15,514 bases of DNA, from the NCBI GenBank assembly GCA_964421355.1, contig CAYQWX010000048.1, forward strand, positions 1 to 15,514, given 5' to 3'. Positions 1 to 7,788 of this stretch are shown piece by piece (the stretch's first letter is position 1; every line of letters begins with the position of its first letter). The notes beneath the pieces are model-generated. The model did not search any database and was not told the DNA's origin. It worked only from the letters and a program-made list of their open reading frames with translations. A program made the translations under genes and the position numbers. The DNA is from JALTDM01 sp964421355. Its GTDB lineage: Bacteria; Bacteroidota; Bacteroidia; Bacteroidales; JALTDM01.

Positions 1-1367
1 TGAGCATTTGGATTATTGGTACAAGCATGAATATCAGCTCCCGCATCTACTATAGGAGCAGGATTTATAATTATTTCCATATCATCACTTACAGGATTAC
101 AATTGCCATTACCTGCTGAAGTAAGTGTAAGCGTAACATGCCCCACTGCAATCTCCGTAGCAGAAGGAATATAAGTAGCATTCAAAGTAGTATTGTTAGG
201 AGCAAATGTTCCGCTTCCTCCACTCCATACTCCTCCTGATGCAATAGTAACAGCACCATCAAGATTAACTTCAGGATTATTCTCACAAACTACTTGATCC
301 GGTCCTGCATCTACAGTTGGAGCTTCAGTAAAATGCAACATTACGCTGTCTTCCACTGCATTACAATTACCATTACCCGTAGTAGTTAAATATAACATTA
401 CTTGCCCTGAAGCAATTTCTGATGAAGTTGGATGATACACAGCATTCAAATCATTATTATTAGGTGCAAATATTCCTAATCCACCGGACCATTGTCCACC
501 TGATGCTACATTTACAGAACCAGAAAGTTGAGCATCGGAATTATTTGCACATAGAGTTTGATCGCTACCTGCATCTACCGTAGGTGCTGGAGTAAATGTA
601 ACTGTCATTGAGTCTCTCACTGCTAAACAATCTCCATTACCTGTAGAAGTAAGAATAAGAGTAACTTGTCCATTATTTATTTCTGCTTGAGAAGGTGTAT
701 AAACCGTATTTAATGCATTACTTCCTGGATTATAGCTTCCACTTCCTCCTGTCCACTGTCCACCTGTTGCAACTGTTACACTTCCATTCAAAGTAACTTG
801 AGGATTATTTGCACACACAGATTGATCACTACCTGCTTCAACTGTAGGAGCTGGAGTAATAGTAATAGTCATTTGGTCAGACTCCGGATTACAAGAACCG
901 TTACCTGTACTTGTAAGAGTAAGAGTAACACTACCATTTGCTATTTCCGAAGCACTTGGCACATAGGTAGCATCCAAAGTAGTATTATTAGGTATAAAAG
1001 TCCCGTTTCCACCACTCCAAACTCCTCCTGATGCAATGGTTACAGAACCTTGCAATTGTACAGAAGCATTATTGGCACATACTGTTTGATCTGGTCCTGC
1101 ATCTACAACAGGGGCAGGATCGAAATAAAGCTCCATATCATCAGATTGTGGAAAACATACACCGGTAGAAGTAAGAGTAAGAGTAACATGTCCATTTTGT
1201 ATATCTGTATAACTTGGTGTATATGTAGCATTTAAGTCTGTTGGATCGGAGAATGTTCCTGTTCCGCTTGTGGACCAAATACCTGTTGTAACACCTCCTG
1301 ACACACTACCGTTTAATTGGGCAAAGGAGTTTGCACAAATAGTTTGGTCAGGTCCTGCATCTACTAA
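1..1367 (-). repeat. Five full plus one partial in-frame tandem repeats (about 264 bp, PKD/Ig-like)
   Basis: In coding order the units are 1367-1110 (86 residues), 1109-846, 845-582, 581-318 and 317-54 (88 residues each), then a partial unit from 53 to the left edge. Each opens with a V-D-A-G-x-D motif and a C-x-N-N-like motif. A W-S/T-G-G core follows, then a Y-x-P-S segment, a V-T-L-x-L-T strand, a second Cys at about unit position 73, and a closing P-A-P linker. Unit 1 is the most divergent. The DNA repeats are clearly similar but not identical, so this is a diverged protein-domain array, not a simple-sequence tract. Confidence 0.9.
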
Positions 1368-2723
1368 TATTTTTGCAACAAATTCTGAAAAATAGCCATA
1401 TCTACAACCTGATGTTTGCCCACCATTTATTAACCCCAGAGCAAAAATAGTGGACGAGTTTGAAATAGTATAAGCTTGTCCCACAGTAGCATCAGAACTT
1501 AAATCAAAAATAGCCGCAACCCATTCATCATTAGTTCCCGGAACAGTTTGAAAAGCACTTCCATCTATATTAAAATCAGGTGGCGAAACGGAAAAGTCAT
1601 TCTGATGTCCATTTTTTACCAATATGGTTAAGAAAAATCCTTCATTTGTAGATCTAGAAAAGCTAACACTCTTAGATCCTGCACAGTTAAGAGGTGGTAA
1701 TATAGCAATTCCTTCTTCACAGCCGAACCCTGTAACATGAGTAGCATAAGCTGGTTTTGACAAATGCACATAAGTTCTTTCATGGCCTGACCCGTCCAAA
1801 TCAATACGGTATTCCTCTCCTGCAAACAACACCGTATCAGGATTAGTGCTTCCATCTATATATACCTCAGTATTGTTTTCTATTGCAGTAATAAAAATAC
1901 TTTCACCTCCATTAAGCTGTCCCTTTACTACAATATAATCTCGACCTATAATATTAGTGGGAACAATTTGATCTGCCATTAAATCATAACAACCTCCTGA
2001 AGGATTATGGTCTGAGTCATCTTTTATTGATACGGCAATAGGTTTATCAGCAAGCACAACACTACCATATGGATGAGTAGATGGTTGTTCATAATTAGCT
2101 CCGGTCCAAGCACATGAATATGTTTGACCTTTATTTAAATGAACTGCAAACTGATGTAGTCCTTGATGCCCGTTTACATCCCTCATAGGATAAATTCTTA
2201 CGGTAGTATTATCTTCCGTAGCTACTATATCAAACGAAGCATAAGCAGTATCTGAAAAAGTGTGATTATGGAAAGGAGCATAATTGTTAAGAGGAATATA
2301 AAATTCTGTCCCCAACGCATTTTCACCTTTTAAAGCTAAAATATCAGGATTATTAAAATTATCATATTCGTAATACACACTAATAGGATAATCGGAAACA
2401 ATATGCAATCCTGTATTCAAAATAGTATTGGTAGGTTTGGTCTCTAACATATACACATAATTTACCAAAGAAACCCTTTGATAAGTATGTGCAGGAATAT
2501 TTACTGTAATAGGAGAAAATGAACTATTAGCCGGCTGGGATATAGTAACGACTACATCGGTATCTAATGCCGTAATATTTAGATATACTTGATCAGAATC
2601 AGACGGTCTGTGATCATTAGTTATATTTGGAGGAGCTAACCAGAACTCAGTACCTGCCTGAGAAAAAACTTGAAAATATGATAAAAAAAGAACTCCAAAA
2701 ATAAATAAGATATTTTTTTTCAT
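1..2723 (-). CDS. Secreted adhesin-like protein, IgGFc-binding-type N-terminus plus PKD-like repeats (3' end beyond window)
   Basis: This frame is open from an ATG at 2721-2723 to the left edge, giving 907 complete codons and no stop, so the C-terminus is missing. Residues 1-22 are a signal peptide (basic MKKN start, hydrophobic core, probable cleavage before 'QAGTEFW'). Residues 24-450 begin 'GTEFWLAPP' and resemble the N-terminal domain of IgGFc-binding-like proteins, a beta-rich region found at the head of many Bacteroidota surface proteins. From residue 453 the protein consists of tandem PKD/Ig-like units opening with a V-D-A-G-P-D-Q type motif. Family knowledge suggests export through the Sec pathway and then type IX secretion, with a gliding-motility-type or T9SS sorting domain at the unseen C-terminus; this is inference. 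It probably acts in adhesion or as a cell-surface filament. It is 65 bp downstream of psd and looks separately transcribed. Binding specificity cannot be read from sequence. Confidence 0.88.
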   Translation of the reverse strand, partial: MKKNILFIFGVLFLSYFQVFSQAGTEFWLAPPNITNDHRPSDSDQVYLNITALDTDVVVTISQPANSSFSPITVNIPAHTYQRVSLVNYVYMLETKPTNTILNTGLHIVSDYPISVYYEYDNFNNPDILALKGENALGTEFYIPLNNYAPFHNHTFSDTAYASFDIVATEDNTTVRIYPMRDVNGHQGLHQFAVHLNKGQTYSCAWTGANYEQPSTHPYGSVVLADKPIAVSIKDDSDHNPSGGCYDLMADQIVPTNIIGRDYIVVKGQLNGGESIFITAIENNTEVYIDGSTNPDTVLFAGEEYRIDLDGSGHERTYVHLSKPAYATHVTGFGCEEGIAILPPLNCAGSKSVSFSRSTNEGFFLTILVKNGHQNDFSVSPPDFNIDGSAFQTVPGTNDEWVAAIFDLSSDATVGQAYTISNSSTIFALGLINGGQTSGCRYGYFSEFVAKILVDAGPDQTICANSFAQLNGSVSGGVTTGIWSTSGTGTFSDPTDLNATYTPSYTDIQNGHVTLTLTSTGVCFPQSDDMELYFDPAPVVDAGPDQTVCANNASVQLQGSVTIASGGVWSGGNGTFIPNNTTLDATYVPSASEIANGSVTLTLTSTGNGSCNPESDQMTITITPAPTVEAGSDQSVCANNPQVTLNGSVTVATGGQWTGGSGSYNPGSNALNTVYTPSQAEINNGQVTLILTSTGNGDCLAVRDSMTVTFTPAPTVDAGSDQTLCANNSDAQLSGSVNVASGGQWSGGLGIFAPNNNDLNAVYHPTSSEIASGQVMLYLTTTGNGNCNAVEDSVMLHFTEAPTVDAGPDQVVCENNPEVNLDGAVTIASGGVWSGGSGTFAPNNTTLNATYIPSATEIAVGHVTLTLTSAGNGNCNPVSDDMEIIINPAPIVDAGADIHACTNNPNA

Positions 2724-2772
2724 AATATTATATTTTTATTTGTTATTTTACGAAATACATCTAATTAAGTTT

Positions 2773-2800
2773 CAAATAAACACTTTTTTTAAGACACAAA
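2773..2800 (-). promoter_or_regulatory. Candidate Bacteroidota-type promoter for the adhesin-like gene
   Basis: On the minus strand TTTG (2797-2800) is followed after 16 bp by TTTATTTG (2773-2780), which matches the Bacteroidota -7 element TAnnTTTG at five of six fixed positions. The predicted start of transcription is about 40 bp before the ATG at 2723. The site overlaps the 3' end of psd. It is weak evidence in such AT-rich DNA. Confidence 0.35.
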
Positions 2801-3457
2801 TTCAGCAATAACTGTTTCTTTTGTATATACTTGTTGATTTAACTTTACTTTTATATTTATAGGGTTTGGCGTTATAATATCTACACGGGAACCAAATTTA
2901 ATCATACCTATTTCCTCAAATTGTTTAATATTATCCCTTTCTTGCCAGTTGTTCACTATCCGACGGGCTAAAAAACCTGCTATTTGTTTTATTAATAATT
3001 GCTTGTTATCATTCTTTATTACTAGTAAAGCTCTCTCATTTTTCTCGGAAGATTTGGGATTGAAAGCAACAATATGCTTCCCTTGAAAATATTCTTTTTT
3101 AATAATTTCTCCTGATATTGGAGCAAAATTTACATGGACATCCGTAATTGACATAAAAATAGAAATAAAAACAACTTCTTTATTAAAATATTTATCATCA
3201 TAAAATTTTTCTATTGCAACTATACGTCCGTCAGCAGGAGAATATATAAAATTTTCATTATCAACATGTTCCCGTTTAGGAATTCTGAAAAAGTTGTATA
3301 ATACACCTAGTAATATTGTCGTAATAATTATTACTGTTCCTATTATTATATCATTATGTTTAAAAGTATAAATAATAGCAACATTCGCAAGTAAAGCAAA
3401 AAAAATAAATTTAACTATAAAATGATAACCTTCTCTATGTATTTTTATAGACTTCAT
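2789..3457 (-). CDS. psd: Phosphatidylserine decarboxylase proenzyme (short form)
   Basis: The product converts phosphatidylserine to phosphatidylethanolamine in the inner membrane. The 222-residue length fits the short bacterial/archaeal class. Two hydrophobic segments (about residues 12-30 and 36-56) give membrane attachment. 'SPADGRI' (73-79) carries the Asp needed for self-processing, and 'DVHVNFAP' (106-113) supplies the conserved His of the active site. 'FGSR' (188-191) is the autocleavage site of this class: cutting before Ser190 gives an alpha chain with an N-terminal pyruvoyl group. The start ATG directly abuts the cdsA stop codon, so translation is probably coupled. It is the last gene of the rsfS-to-psd run. 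The phosphatidylserine synthase gene, often adjacent in related genomes, is not present here. Confidence 0.94.
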   Translation of the reverse strand: MKSIKIHREGYHFIVKFIFFALLANVAIIYTFKHNDIIIGTVIIITTILLGVLYNFFRIPKREHVDNENFIYSPADGRIVAIEKFYDDKYFNKEVVFISIFMSITDVHVNFAPISGEIIKKEYFQGKHIVAFNPKSSEKNERALLVIKNDNKQLLIKQIAGFLARRIVNNWQERDNIKQFEEIGMIKFGSRVDIITPNPINIKVKLNQQVYTKETVIAEFVS

Positions 3458-4354
3458 TTAGCCTAAAATCAATAATAAAAATAAATAATAAATAGGTATT
3501 ACCATTAAGAAACTATCCAATCTATCCAGAAATCCTCCATGACCTGGAATAAAATTACTACTATCTTTTATATGGAGACTACGTTTAAGTAAAGATTCGG
3601 TTAAATCACCAAATAAACCAAAAAACACAACAATAAAAGCTAATACAAGCCATTGTCCTGCAGAGAAAAATGTAAGCCACTTACTAATAATGAAAGCAAC
3701 TAAAAATGTGGATAGCATTCCTCCCCAAAATCCTTCCCATGTTTTTTTAGGAGACACCTTATGTATTAATAAATGTTTTCCTGTAGTAACACCCCATAAA
3801 TAAGAAAAAGTATCAAATATCCATATAAGTACAAAAATAGATAACAAATATTCAGGATGATACATAGTATCTGACGAAGGTGTTAATGAAAATAAATTAT
3901 CATCGTTTAAATAAGAAAAATATGCTATACTAGAATTATCTCCTCCTTGAAATACAATATAATTTAATAATATAAAAGGAATCGTAACATAAACTAATCC
4001 TAAAATAGTATATGCAATATTGGAAAGAGAACGTTTAGTGAAAAATAATACTTCATTTATAAATATCACCATAACCAGAGGAGCTACAATAAAAACCAAA
4101 GTAGCAGAGATATAACCAATTGCGTTAAGAAAAGATAGACCAAAAGCTAAAAAAGAAATAATACTAGCCAAATAAATTTGGGGTCTTAGTTCCCTTTTCT
4201 TTTTAATTATAAGATAAAACTCTATTAAAGTTACTTGCGAAAGCAGTAAGAATAATATAAAATATGAAATAGAGCCTAATAAAAGAGAAAAAATTATAAC
4301 TAACACATACGCAACTCCCACAAGGGTACGTACTAAAAAGTTACTCTTCTTCAT
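3458..4354 (-). CDS. cdsA: Phosphatidate cytidylyltransferase (CDP-diacylglycerol synthase)
   Basis: The product makes CDP-diacylglycerol from phosphatidic acid and CTP, the branch-point precursor for phosphatidylserine, phosphatidylethanolamine and phosphatidylglycerol. It is a polytopic membrane protein with many hydrophobic segments. The C-terminal family signature is intact: S-L-L-K-R, then K-D after four residues, then 'PGHGGFLDRLDS', with the metal-binding Asp residues. I chose the ATG at 4352-4354 (298 residues), which overlaps the upstream DUF2007 gene by 14 bp. An in-frame TTG at 4364-4366 would add four residues (302) and is possible but less likely. The next gene is psd, and the pair carries out two steps of phosphatidylethanolamine synthesis. 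Only the exact start is in doubt. Confidence 0.94.
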   Translation of the reverse strand: MKKSNFLVRTLVGVAYVLVIIFSLLLGSISYFILFLLLSQVTLIEFYLIIKKKRELRPQIYLASIISFLAFGLSFLNAIGYISATLVFIVAPLVMVIFINEVLFFTKRSLSNIAYTILGLVYVTIPFILLNYIVFQGGDNSSIAYFSYLNDDNLFSLTPSSDTMYHPEYLLSIFVLIWIFDTFSYLWGVTTGKHLLIHKVSPKKTWEGFWGGMLSTFLVAFIISKWLTFFSAGQWLVLAFIVVFFGLFGDLTESLLKRSLHIKDSSNFIPGHGGFLDRLDSFLMVIPIYYLFLLLILG

Positions 4355-4562
4355 TATTTTTTTCAAATTCTTCTATAAGTTTTCTAGCTTTATTCTCCTC
4401 TTCCTTTTTTACATATATTTCTATATCTCCTACCAAAAGCATTGAACCTTTTTTATTTATTTCTGCAACTTCTGATATCCCATTTTCTAATAAAAATTCT
4501 TTCAACAACATTATTTTATGTCGTTGATTATGAACATACACTTTCACATATTTATCTTCCAT
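4341..4562 (-). CDS. DUF2007-type small protein (putative signal-transducing protein)
   Basis: This is a 73-residue soluble protein with the pattern of the DUF2007 family: an opening strand 'VKVYVHNQRHKIMLLKEFL', then a helix, then 'LLVGDIEIYVKKEE' and an acidic C-terminal helix. The fold resembles a small regulatory (PII/ACT-like) unit, but no ligand or function is established for the family. The ATG lies two bases after the LUD gene stop, and its 3' end overlaps cdsA by 14 bp, so it is made together with both. Its position between a LUD protein and cdsA suggests a link to membrane-lipid or proteolysis control, which is inference only. The family call rests on overall pattern and not on a diagnostic motif. 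Confidence 0.78.
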   Translation of the reverse strand: MEDKYVKVYVHNQRHKIMLLKEFLLENGISEVAEINKKGSMLLVGDIEIYVKKEEENKARKLIEEFEKNNEEE

Positions 4563-4564
4563 AA

Positions 4565-5224
4565 TTAAAATATTTTATTGTTTGACAAAAATATATAAAT
4601 TTTCTTAGGACCATGTGCTCCCATTATTAATGTTTTTTCTATATCTGCAGTTTTGCTTGCTCCTGTGATAAAAGAGACAAAAGAAGGAAACTTGTCTTTG
4701 TTTGCTTTATAAAACTTTTCCAAAGCTTCCGACATATCATAAACAAGTTGTGAAATATGTGCATAAACAATATGAATATCCGGATAAGATATTATTCTGC
4801 GACTCAACACTGAATATCCTGAAACCAATATAGTACCTGTACGGGCAGCAACATAATCACACAATGTAATTGAAGCATCAGACCTCAACAGTTCTTCTTC
4901 GGTAGAGTCTATTAACACATTAACAGATAACATTTTATCCACAATATTTTTATTGAAAGAAACCAAACGTTTTATTTTATTTTCTTCTTTTATCTTTTTT
5001 AACTCTAATAAGAATTCTTCTATATTATCTACTATAAATAATTTTCCACCTACCTCCGTTAATCGCTTATTTAATAACTCTAACAATTCTGTACTTTCAT
5101 CATTTACATAAAACTCTTTGACTTTAGACAACGCATCGTTTATCTTTTCTTTTCTATCAAAGTCAAATGGTATTTTATCTTTTTCCTGAGTAAGCCTTAA
5201 CAATATATCTTCTTCTGCTGCCAT
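4565..5224 (-). CDS. LUD-domain protein (LutC/YkgG-like)
   Basis: This 219-residue protein has the LUD domain (PF02589) first known from the lactate-utilisation proteins LutB and LutC. The diagnostic part is the segment near residues 118-135, 'DASITLCDYVAARTGTILVSG', followed by a late 'GASKTADIE...GAHGPKKIYIFL' C-terminus typical of LutC/YkgG. No signal peptide or membrane segment is visible. No lutA- or lutB-like iron-sulfur genes are present, so a role in lactate oxidation is not supported here. The gene sits 6 bp after ftsH and 2 bp before the DUF2007 gene, an arrangement I recall from other Bacteroidota. That suggests a housekeeping role tied to FtsH or membrane lipids. The substrate is unknown. 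Confidence 0.85.
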   Translation of the reverse strand: MAAEEDILLRLTQEKDKIPFDFDRKEKINDALSKVKEFYVNDESTELLELLNKRLTEVGGKLFIVDNIEEFLLELKKIKEENKIKRLVSFNKNIVDKMLSVNVLIDSTEEELLRSDASITLCDYVAARTGTILVSGYSVLSRRIISYPDIHIVYAHISQLVYDMSEALEKFYKANKDKFPSFVSFITGASKTADIEKTLIMGAHGPKKIYIFLSNNKIF

Positions 5225-5230
5225 TAGTTA

Positions 5231-7294
5231 CTATTTGTCTTCTTTAGAGTTATTTATGCTTTCTTCATCTGTTTCTTTATTAGCATTTTTCACTTCACCT
5301 TGATTATTGTCCGCATCTTTTAAAACAGCTCTGTTCTCTTGGTCTATAATATCACTTTTATCTTTTTCTTCTACTTCTTCTTCCATTTCATTTTCTGGCA
5401 TTGCTTTTGACACTCCAAGTATCCTCTCTACATCATCAGCAAAGATTGTTTCTTTTTCTTTTAGTAGTTCTGATAATGCTTCCAATTTATCTTTATTCTC
5501 TGCTAATATTCTTTTTGCTCTTTCATATTGTACCTCTACAATTTTTCTTACTTCTTCATCTATCTCTTCAGCAGTTTTTTCACTATATGGACGATTTAAA
5601 TATCCATCATAATCATGTGTAGAATCATAATAACTTAAATTTTTTATTTTTTCTCCCATGCCAAAATATGAAATTAGAGCATAAGCACGTTTGGTAACTC
5701 TTTCCAAATCGTCTAATGCCCCTGTAGAAATGGTATCAAACATTGTTTCTTCCGCCGCTCTACCTCCCAAAGTGGCACACATTTCATCCAATATTTGTTC
5801 GTATGTAGTTATCTGCCGTTCTTCCGGCATATACCAGGCAGCTCCCAATGTTCTGCCTCGAGGCACAATACTAACTTTCACAAGAGCATGTGCATATTTA
5901 AGCATCCAGCTAACAATAGCATGTCCCGACTCATGCACAGCAATAGTTTTCTTTTCTTTTTTTGTAATTATTCTGGTTCGTTTTTCCAATCCTGCAATTA
6001 CTCTATCTATTGCCGCCATAAAATCTTCCATATAAATTTTATCTTTATTCTTTCTTGCAGCAATTAGTGCAGCTTCATTGCATACATTGGCTATATCTGC
6101 ACCTGAAAATCCAGGCGTTTGCTTAGATAATTGCTCGATATTTACATCTCCTGCCAATTTAAGATTTTTTGTATGTACTTTGAAAATCTCTTTTCGTTCT
6201 ACAAGGTTTGGTAAATCAAGATGAATTTGCCTGTCAAACCTACCTGCTCTTAATAATGCAGGATCCAGAATATCTGCTCTATTAGTTGCGGCTATCACTA
6301 TTATTCCACTATTCGGTTCAAAGCCATCCATTTCAGTAAGCAACTGATTAAGAGTGCTTTCCCTTTCATCGTTTCCACCTACCACACTACGTCCACGAGC
6401 TCGTCCTATTGCATCTATTTCGTCAATAAATATAATACAAGGACTTTTGTCTTTTGCCTGCTTAAACAAATCTCTCACTCTACTTGCTCCAACTCCCACA
6501 AACATTTCAACAAAATCCGATCCTGATAATGAAAAAAACGGAACCTCGGCTTCTCCTGCCACAGCTCTCGCCAAAAGTGTTTTACCAGTCCCTGGAGGAC
6601 CTACCAGCAATACTCCTTTAGGTATCTTACCGCCTAATTTTGTATATTTATTTGGACTTTTAAGAAAATCCACTATTTCTTTCACTTCTTCTTTTGCTTC
6701 CTCCAATCCCGCAACATCTGTAAAAGTAACTTTCACTTTATTTTCTTTATCAAATACTTTTGCCTTGGATTTACCAATATTAAATATTTGTCCACCACCT
6801 CCAGCACCTCCTCCTGAAATCTTTTTAAAAAGGAAAAACCATATCACAAAAAAGAAAATAATAGGAATCAACCAGCTCAAAATACTACCTACATAATCCG
6901 TTCTTTTTTCATACTGAACATCCACTCTTTTTTCCGGTGGAATATTATTTTGCAATTCATCAAGACGTCTTTCAAACGCATCTAAAGAACCTATATTCAT
7001 ATAATAATCAGGAACTTTAGTATAACGGGCAAAAGTGTTATTTTCTCCTGTTTCTTTAGATTTGGCTTCTTCCGTTAAATAAATTTCAGCGACTTCTTTA
7101 TTTACAATAACTATTCGCTCTATTTCTTTGTTTTTTAATAAATCCGATAATTTTTTCCAACCTACTTCCTTTCCTTTCGGAGCAGAATCAAATAAGACGG
7201 AAATAATTAAAAATAATATTGCTATCCCTCCATATATCCAAAGAGGTGATGGTTTTTTATTATTGTTTTTATTTATTTTATTTTTATTTTCCAT
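5231..7294 (-). CDS. ftsH: ATP-dependent zinc metalloprotease FtsH
   Basis: This is a membrane-anchored hexameric AAA+ protease that degrades misfolded membrane proteins and short-lived regulators. In order: a first membrane helix (about 18-35), an extracytoplasmic region (about 40-133), a second helix (about 135-157) and a glycine-rich linker (161-168). The AAA module follows, with Walker A GPPGTGKT (232-239), pore motif FVG (265-267), Walker B IIFIDE (287-292) and second-region-of-homology arginines R349 and R352. The M41 protease domain has the zinc site HESGH (454-458) and the likely third ligand Asp529 in STGALDD. Residues from about 633 form a charged, acidic low-complexity tail common in Bacteroidota FtsH. 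All catalytic residues are present. It lies 19 bp downstream of rsfS and 6 bp upstream of the LUD gene, in one transcription unit. Confidence 0.97.
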   Translation of the reverse strand: MENKNKINKNNNKKPSPLWIYGGIAILFLIISVLFDSAPKGKEVGWKKLSDLLKNKEIERIVIVNKEVAEIYLTEEAKSKETGENNTFARYTKVPDYYMNIGSLDAFERRLDELQNNIPPEKRVDVQYEKRTDYVGSILSWLIPIIFFFVIWFFLFKKISGGGAGGGGQIFNIGKSKAKVFDKENKVKVTFTDVAGLEEAKEEVKEIVDFLKSPNKYTKLGGKIPKGVLLVGPPGTGKTLLARAVAGEAEVPFFSLSGSDFVEMFVGVGASRVRDLFKQAKDKSPCIIFIDEIDAIGRARGRSVVGGNDERESTLNQLLTEMDGFEPNSGIIVIAATNRADILDPALLRAGRFDRQIHLDLPNLVERKEIFKVHTKNLKLAGDVNIEQLSKQTPGFSGADIANVCNEAALIAARKNKDKIYMEDFMAAIDRVIAGLEKRTRIITKKEKKTIAVHESGHAIVSWMLKYAHALVKVSIVPRGRTLGAAWYMPEERQITTYEQILDEMCATLGGRAAEETMFDTISTGALDDLERVTKRAYALISYFGMGEKIKNLSYYDSTHDYDGYLNRPYSEKTAEEIDEEVRKIVEVQYERAKRILAENKDKLEALSELLKEKETIFADDVERILGVSKAMPENEMEEEVEEKDKSDIIDQENRAVLKDADNNQGEVKNANKETDEESINNSKEDK

Positions 7295-7313
7295 AAATCA
7301 AATTTTAATAAAA

Positions 7314-7682
7314 TTATGCATTATTGTAATTATATTCTGCAATTACTTCTCCCCACAGACCTTCTAAATCATAGAACTCCCTATATTCAGGCAAAAATAT
7401 ATGGACAACCACAGAAGCATAATCCACCAATATCCAAAAAGCATTTTGTTCACCTTCTACACTCAATGGGCGTTGTTTTAAGTTGGTGCGTACTTGCCTT
7501 ACTATATGATCAGATATTGTTTGTGCATGAATTTTTGATGTTGCATTGCAGATTACAAAATAATCGGCAATAGCATTCTCTATTTTTCTAAGATCTAATA
7601 CTTTTATTGCTTCTCCCTTTTTTTCTTCTATGTTTGTTAAAATAAAATTCTTTAATTGTTCTACACTTTTATCTTCTTTCAT
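7314..7682 (-). CDS. rsfS: Ribosomal silencing factor RsfS (Iojap/YbeB family)
   Basis: This 122-residue protein has the full Iojap/RsfS pattern: 'IADYFVICNATSKIHAQTIS' near residues 38-57, then 'GEQNAFWILVDYASVVVHIF' near 77-96, and the C-terminal R-x-F-Y-D-L-E-G-L-W segment. The family binds ribosomal protein uL14 on the large subunit and blocks subunit joining under nutrient limitation. The ATG is preceded by an AGAGGA sequence about six bases upstream, one of the clearer ribosome binding sites in the window. It is the first gene of the rsfS-ftsH-LUD-DUF2007-cdsA-psd run and has its own promoter-like site in the 106-bp gap after birA. Confidence 0.95.
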   Translation of the reverse strand: MKEDKSVEQLKNFILTNIEEKKGEAIKVLDLRKIENAIADYFVICNATSKIHAQTISDHIVRQVRTNLKQRPLSVEGEQNAFWILVDYASVVVHIFLPEYREFYDLEGLWGEVIAEYNYNNA

Positions 7683-7719
7683 AAAAAATCCTCTTTTTTG
7701 TATTTTTCTAAAATTCTTA

Positions 7720-7748
7720 CAAAAGTAATATTAAAAGTTGGTTTGAAA
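7720..7748 (-). promoter_or_regulatory. Predicted Bacteroidota-type promoter of the rsfS-ftsH-cdsA-psd run
   Basis: On the minus strand TACTTTTG (7720-7727) matches the -7 consensus TAnnTTTG exactly. TTTC (7745-7748) lies 17 bp upstream as a three-of-four match to the -33 TTTG. Transcription should start near 7713, giving a leader of about 30 nt that contains the AGAGGA ribosome binding site. It is in the only sizeable gap between birA and psd, which supports it as a real promoter. Confidence 0.6.
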
Positions 7749-7788
7749 TAGCATAAACAAACTTTAATTTAATAGGTAAAAATAATCC

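Noticed and set aside
798..1235. Two plus-strand open frames (77 and 61 codons) within the repeat array
   Set aside because: They are antisense to the long minus-strand adhesin frame, are low-complexity and recur only because the repeats recur.
54..1367. Regularly spaced repeats that could suggest a CRISPR array or satellite
   Set aside because: The period is about 264 bp, the whole unit is coding and diverged, and there are no short identical repeats with unique spacers.
1628..1855. Minus-strand 75-codon open frame
   Set aside because: It lies in a different frame inside the adhesin gene, whose own frame is open and has domain-like sequence through this region.
5307..6896. Several plus-strand open frames of 73-180 codons opposite ftsH
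   Set aside because: They are shadows of ftsH: no family resemblance, and the ftsH frame has every catalytic motif.
7741..7762. GTTTG/CAAAC inverted repeat after birA as a terminator
   Set aside because: The stem is only 5 bp with a 12-base loop, AT-rich, and has no clean T-run after it; too weak to call.
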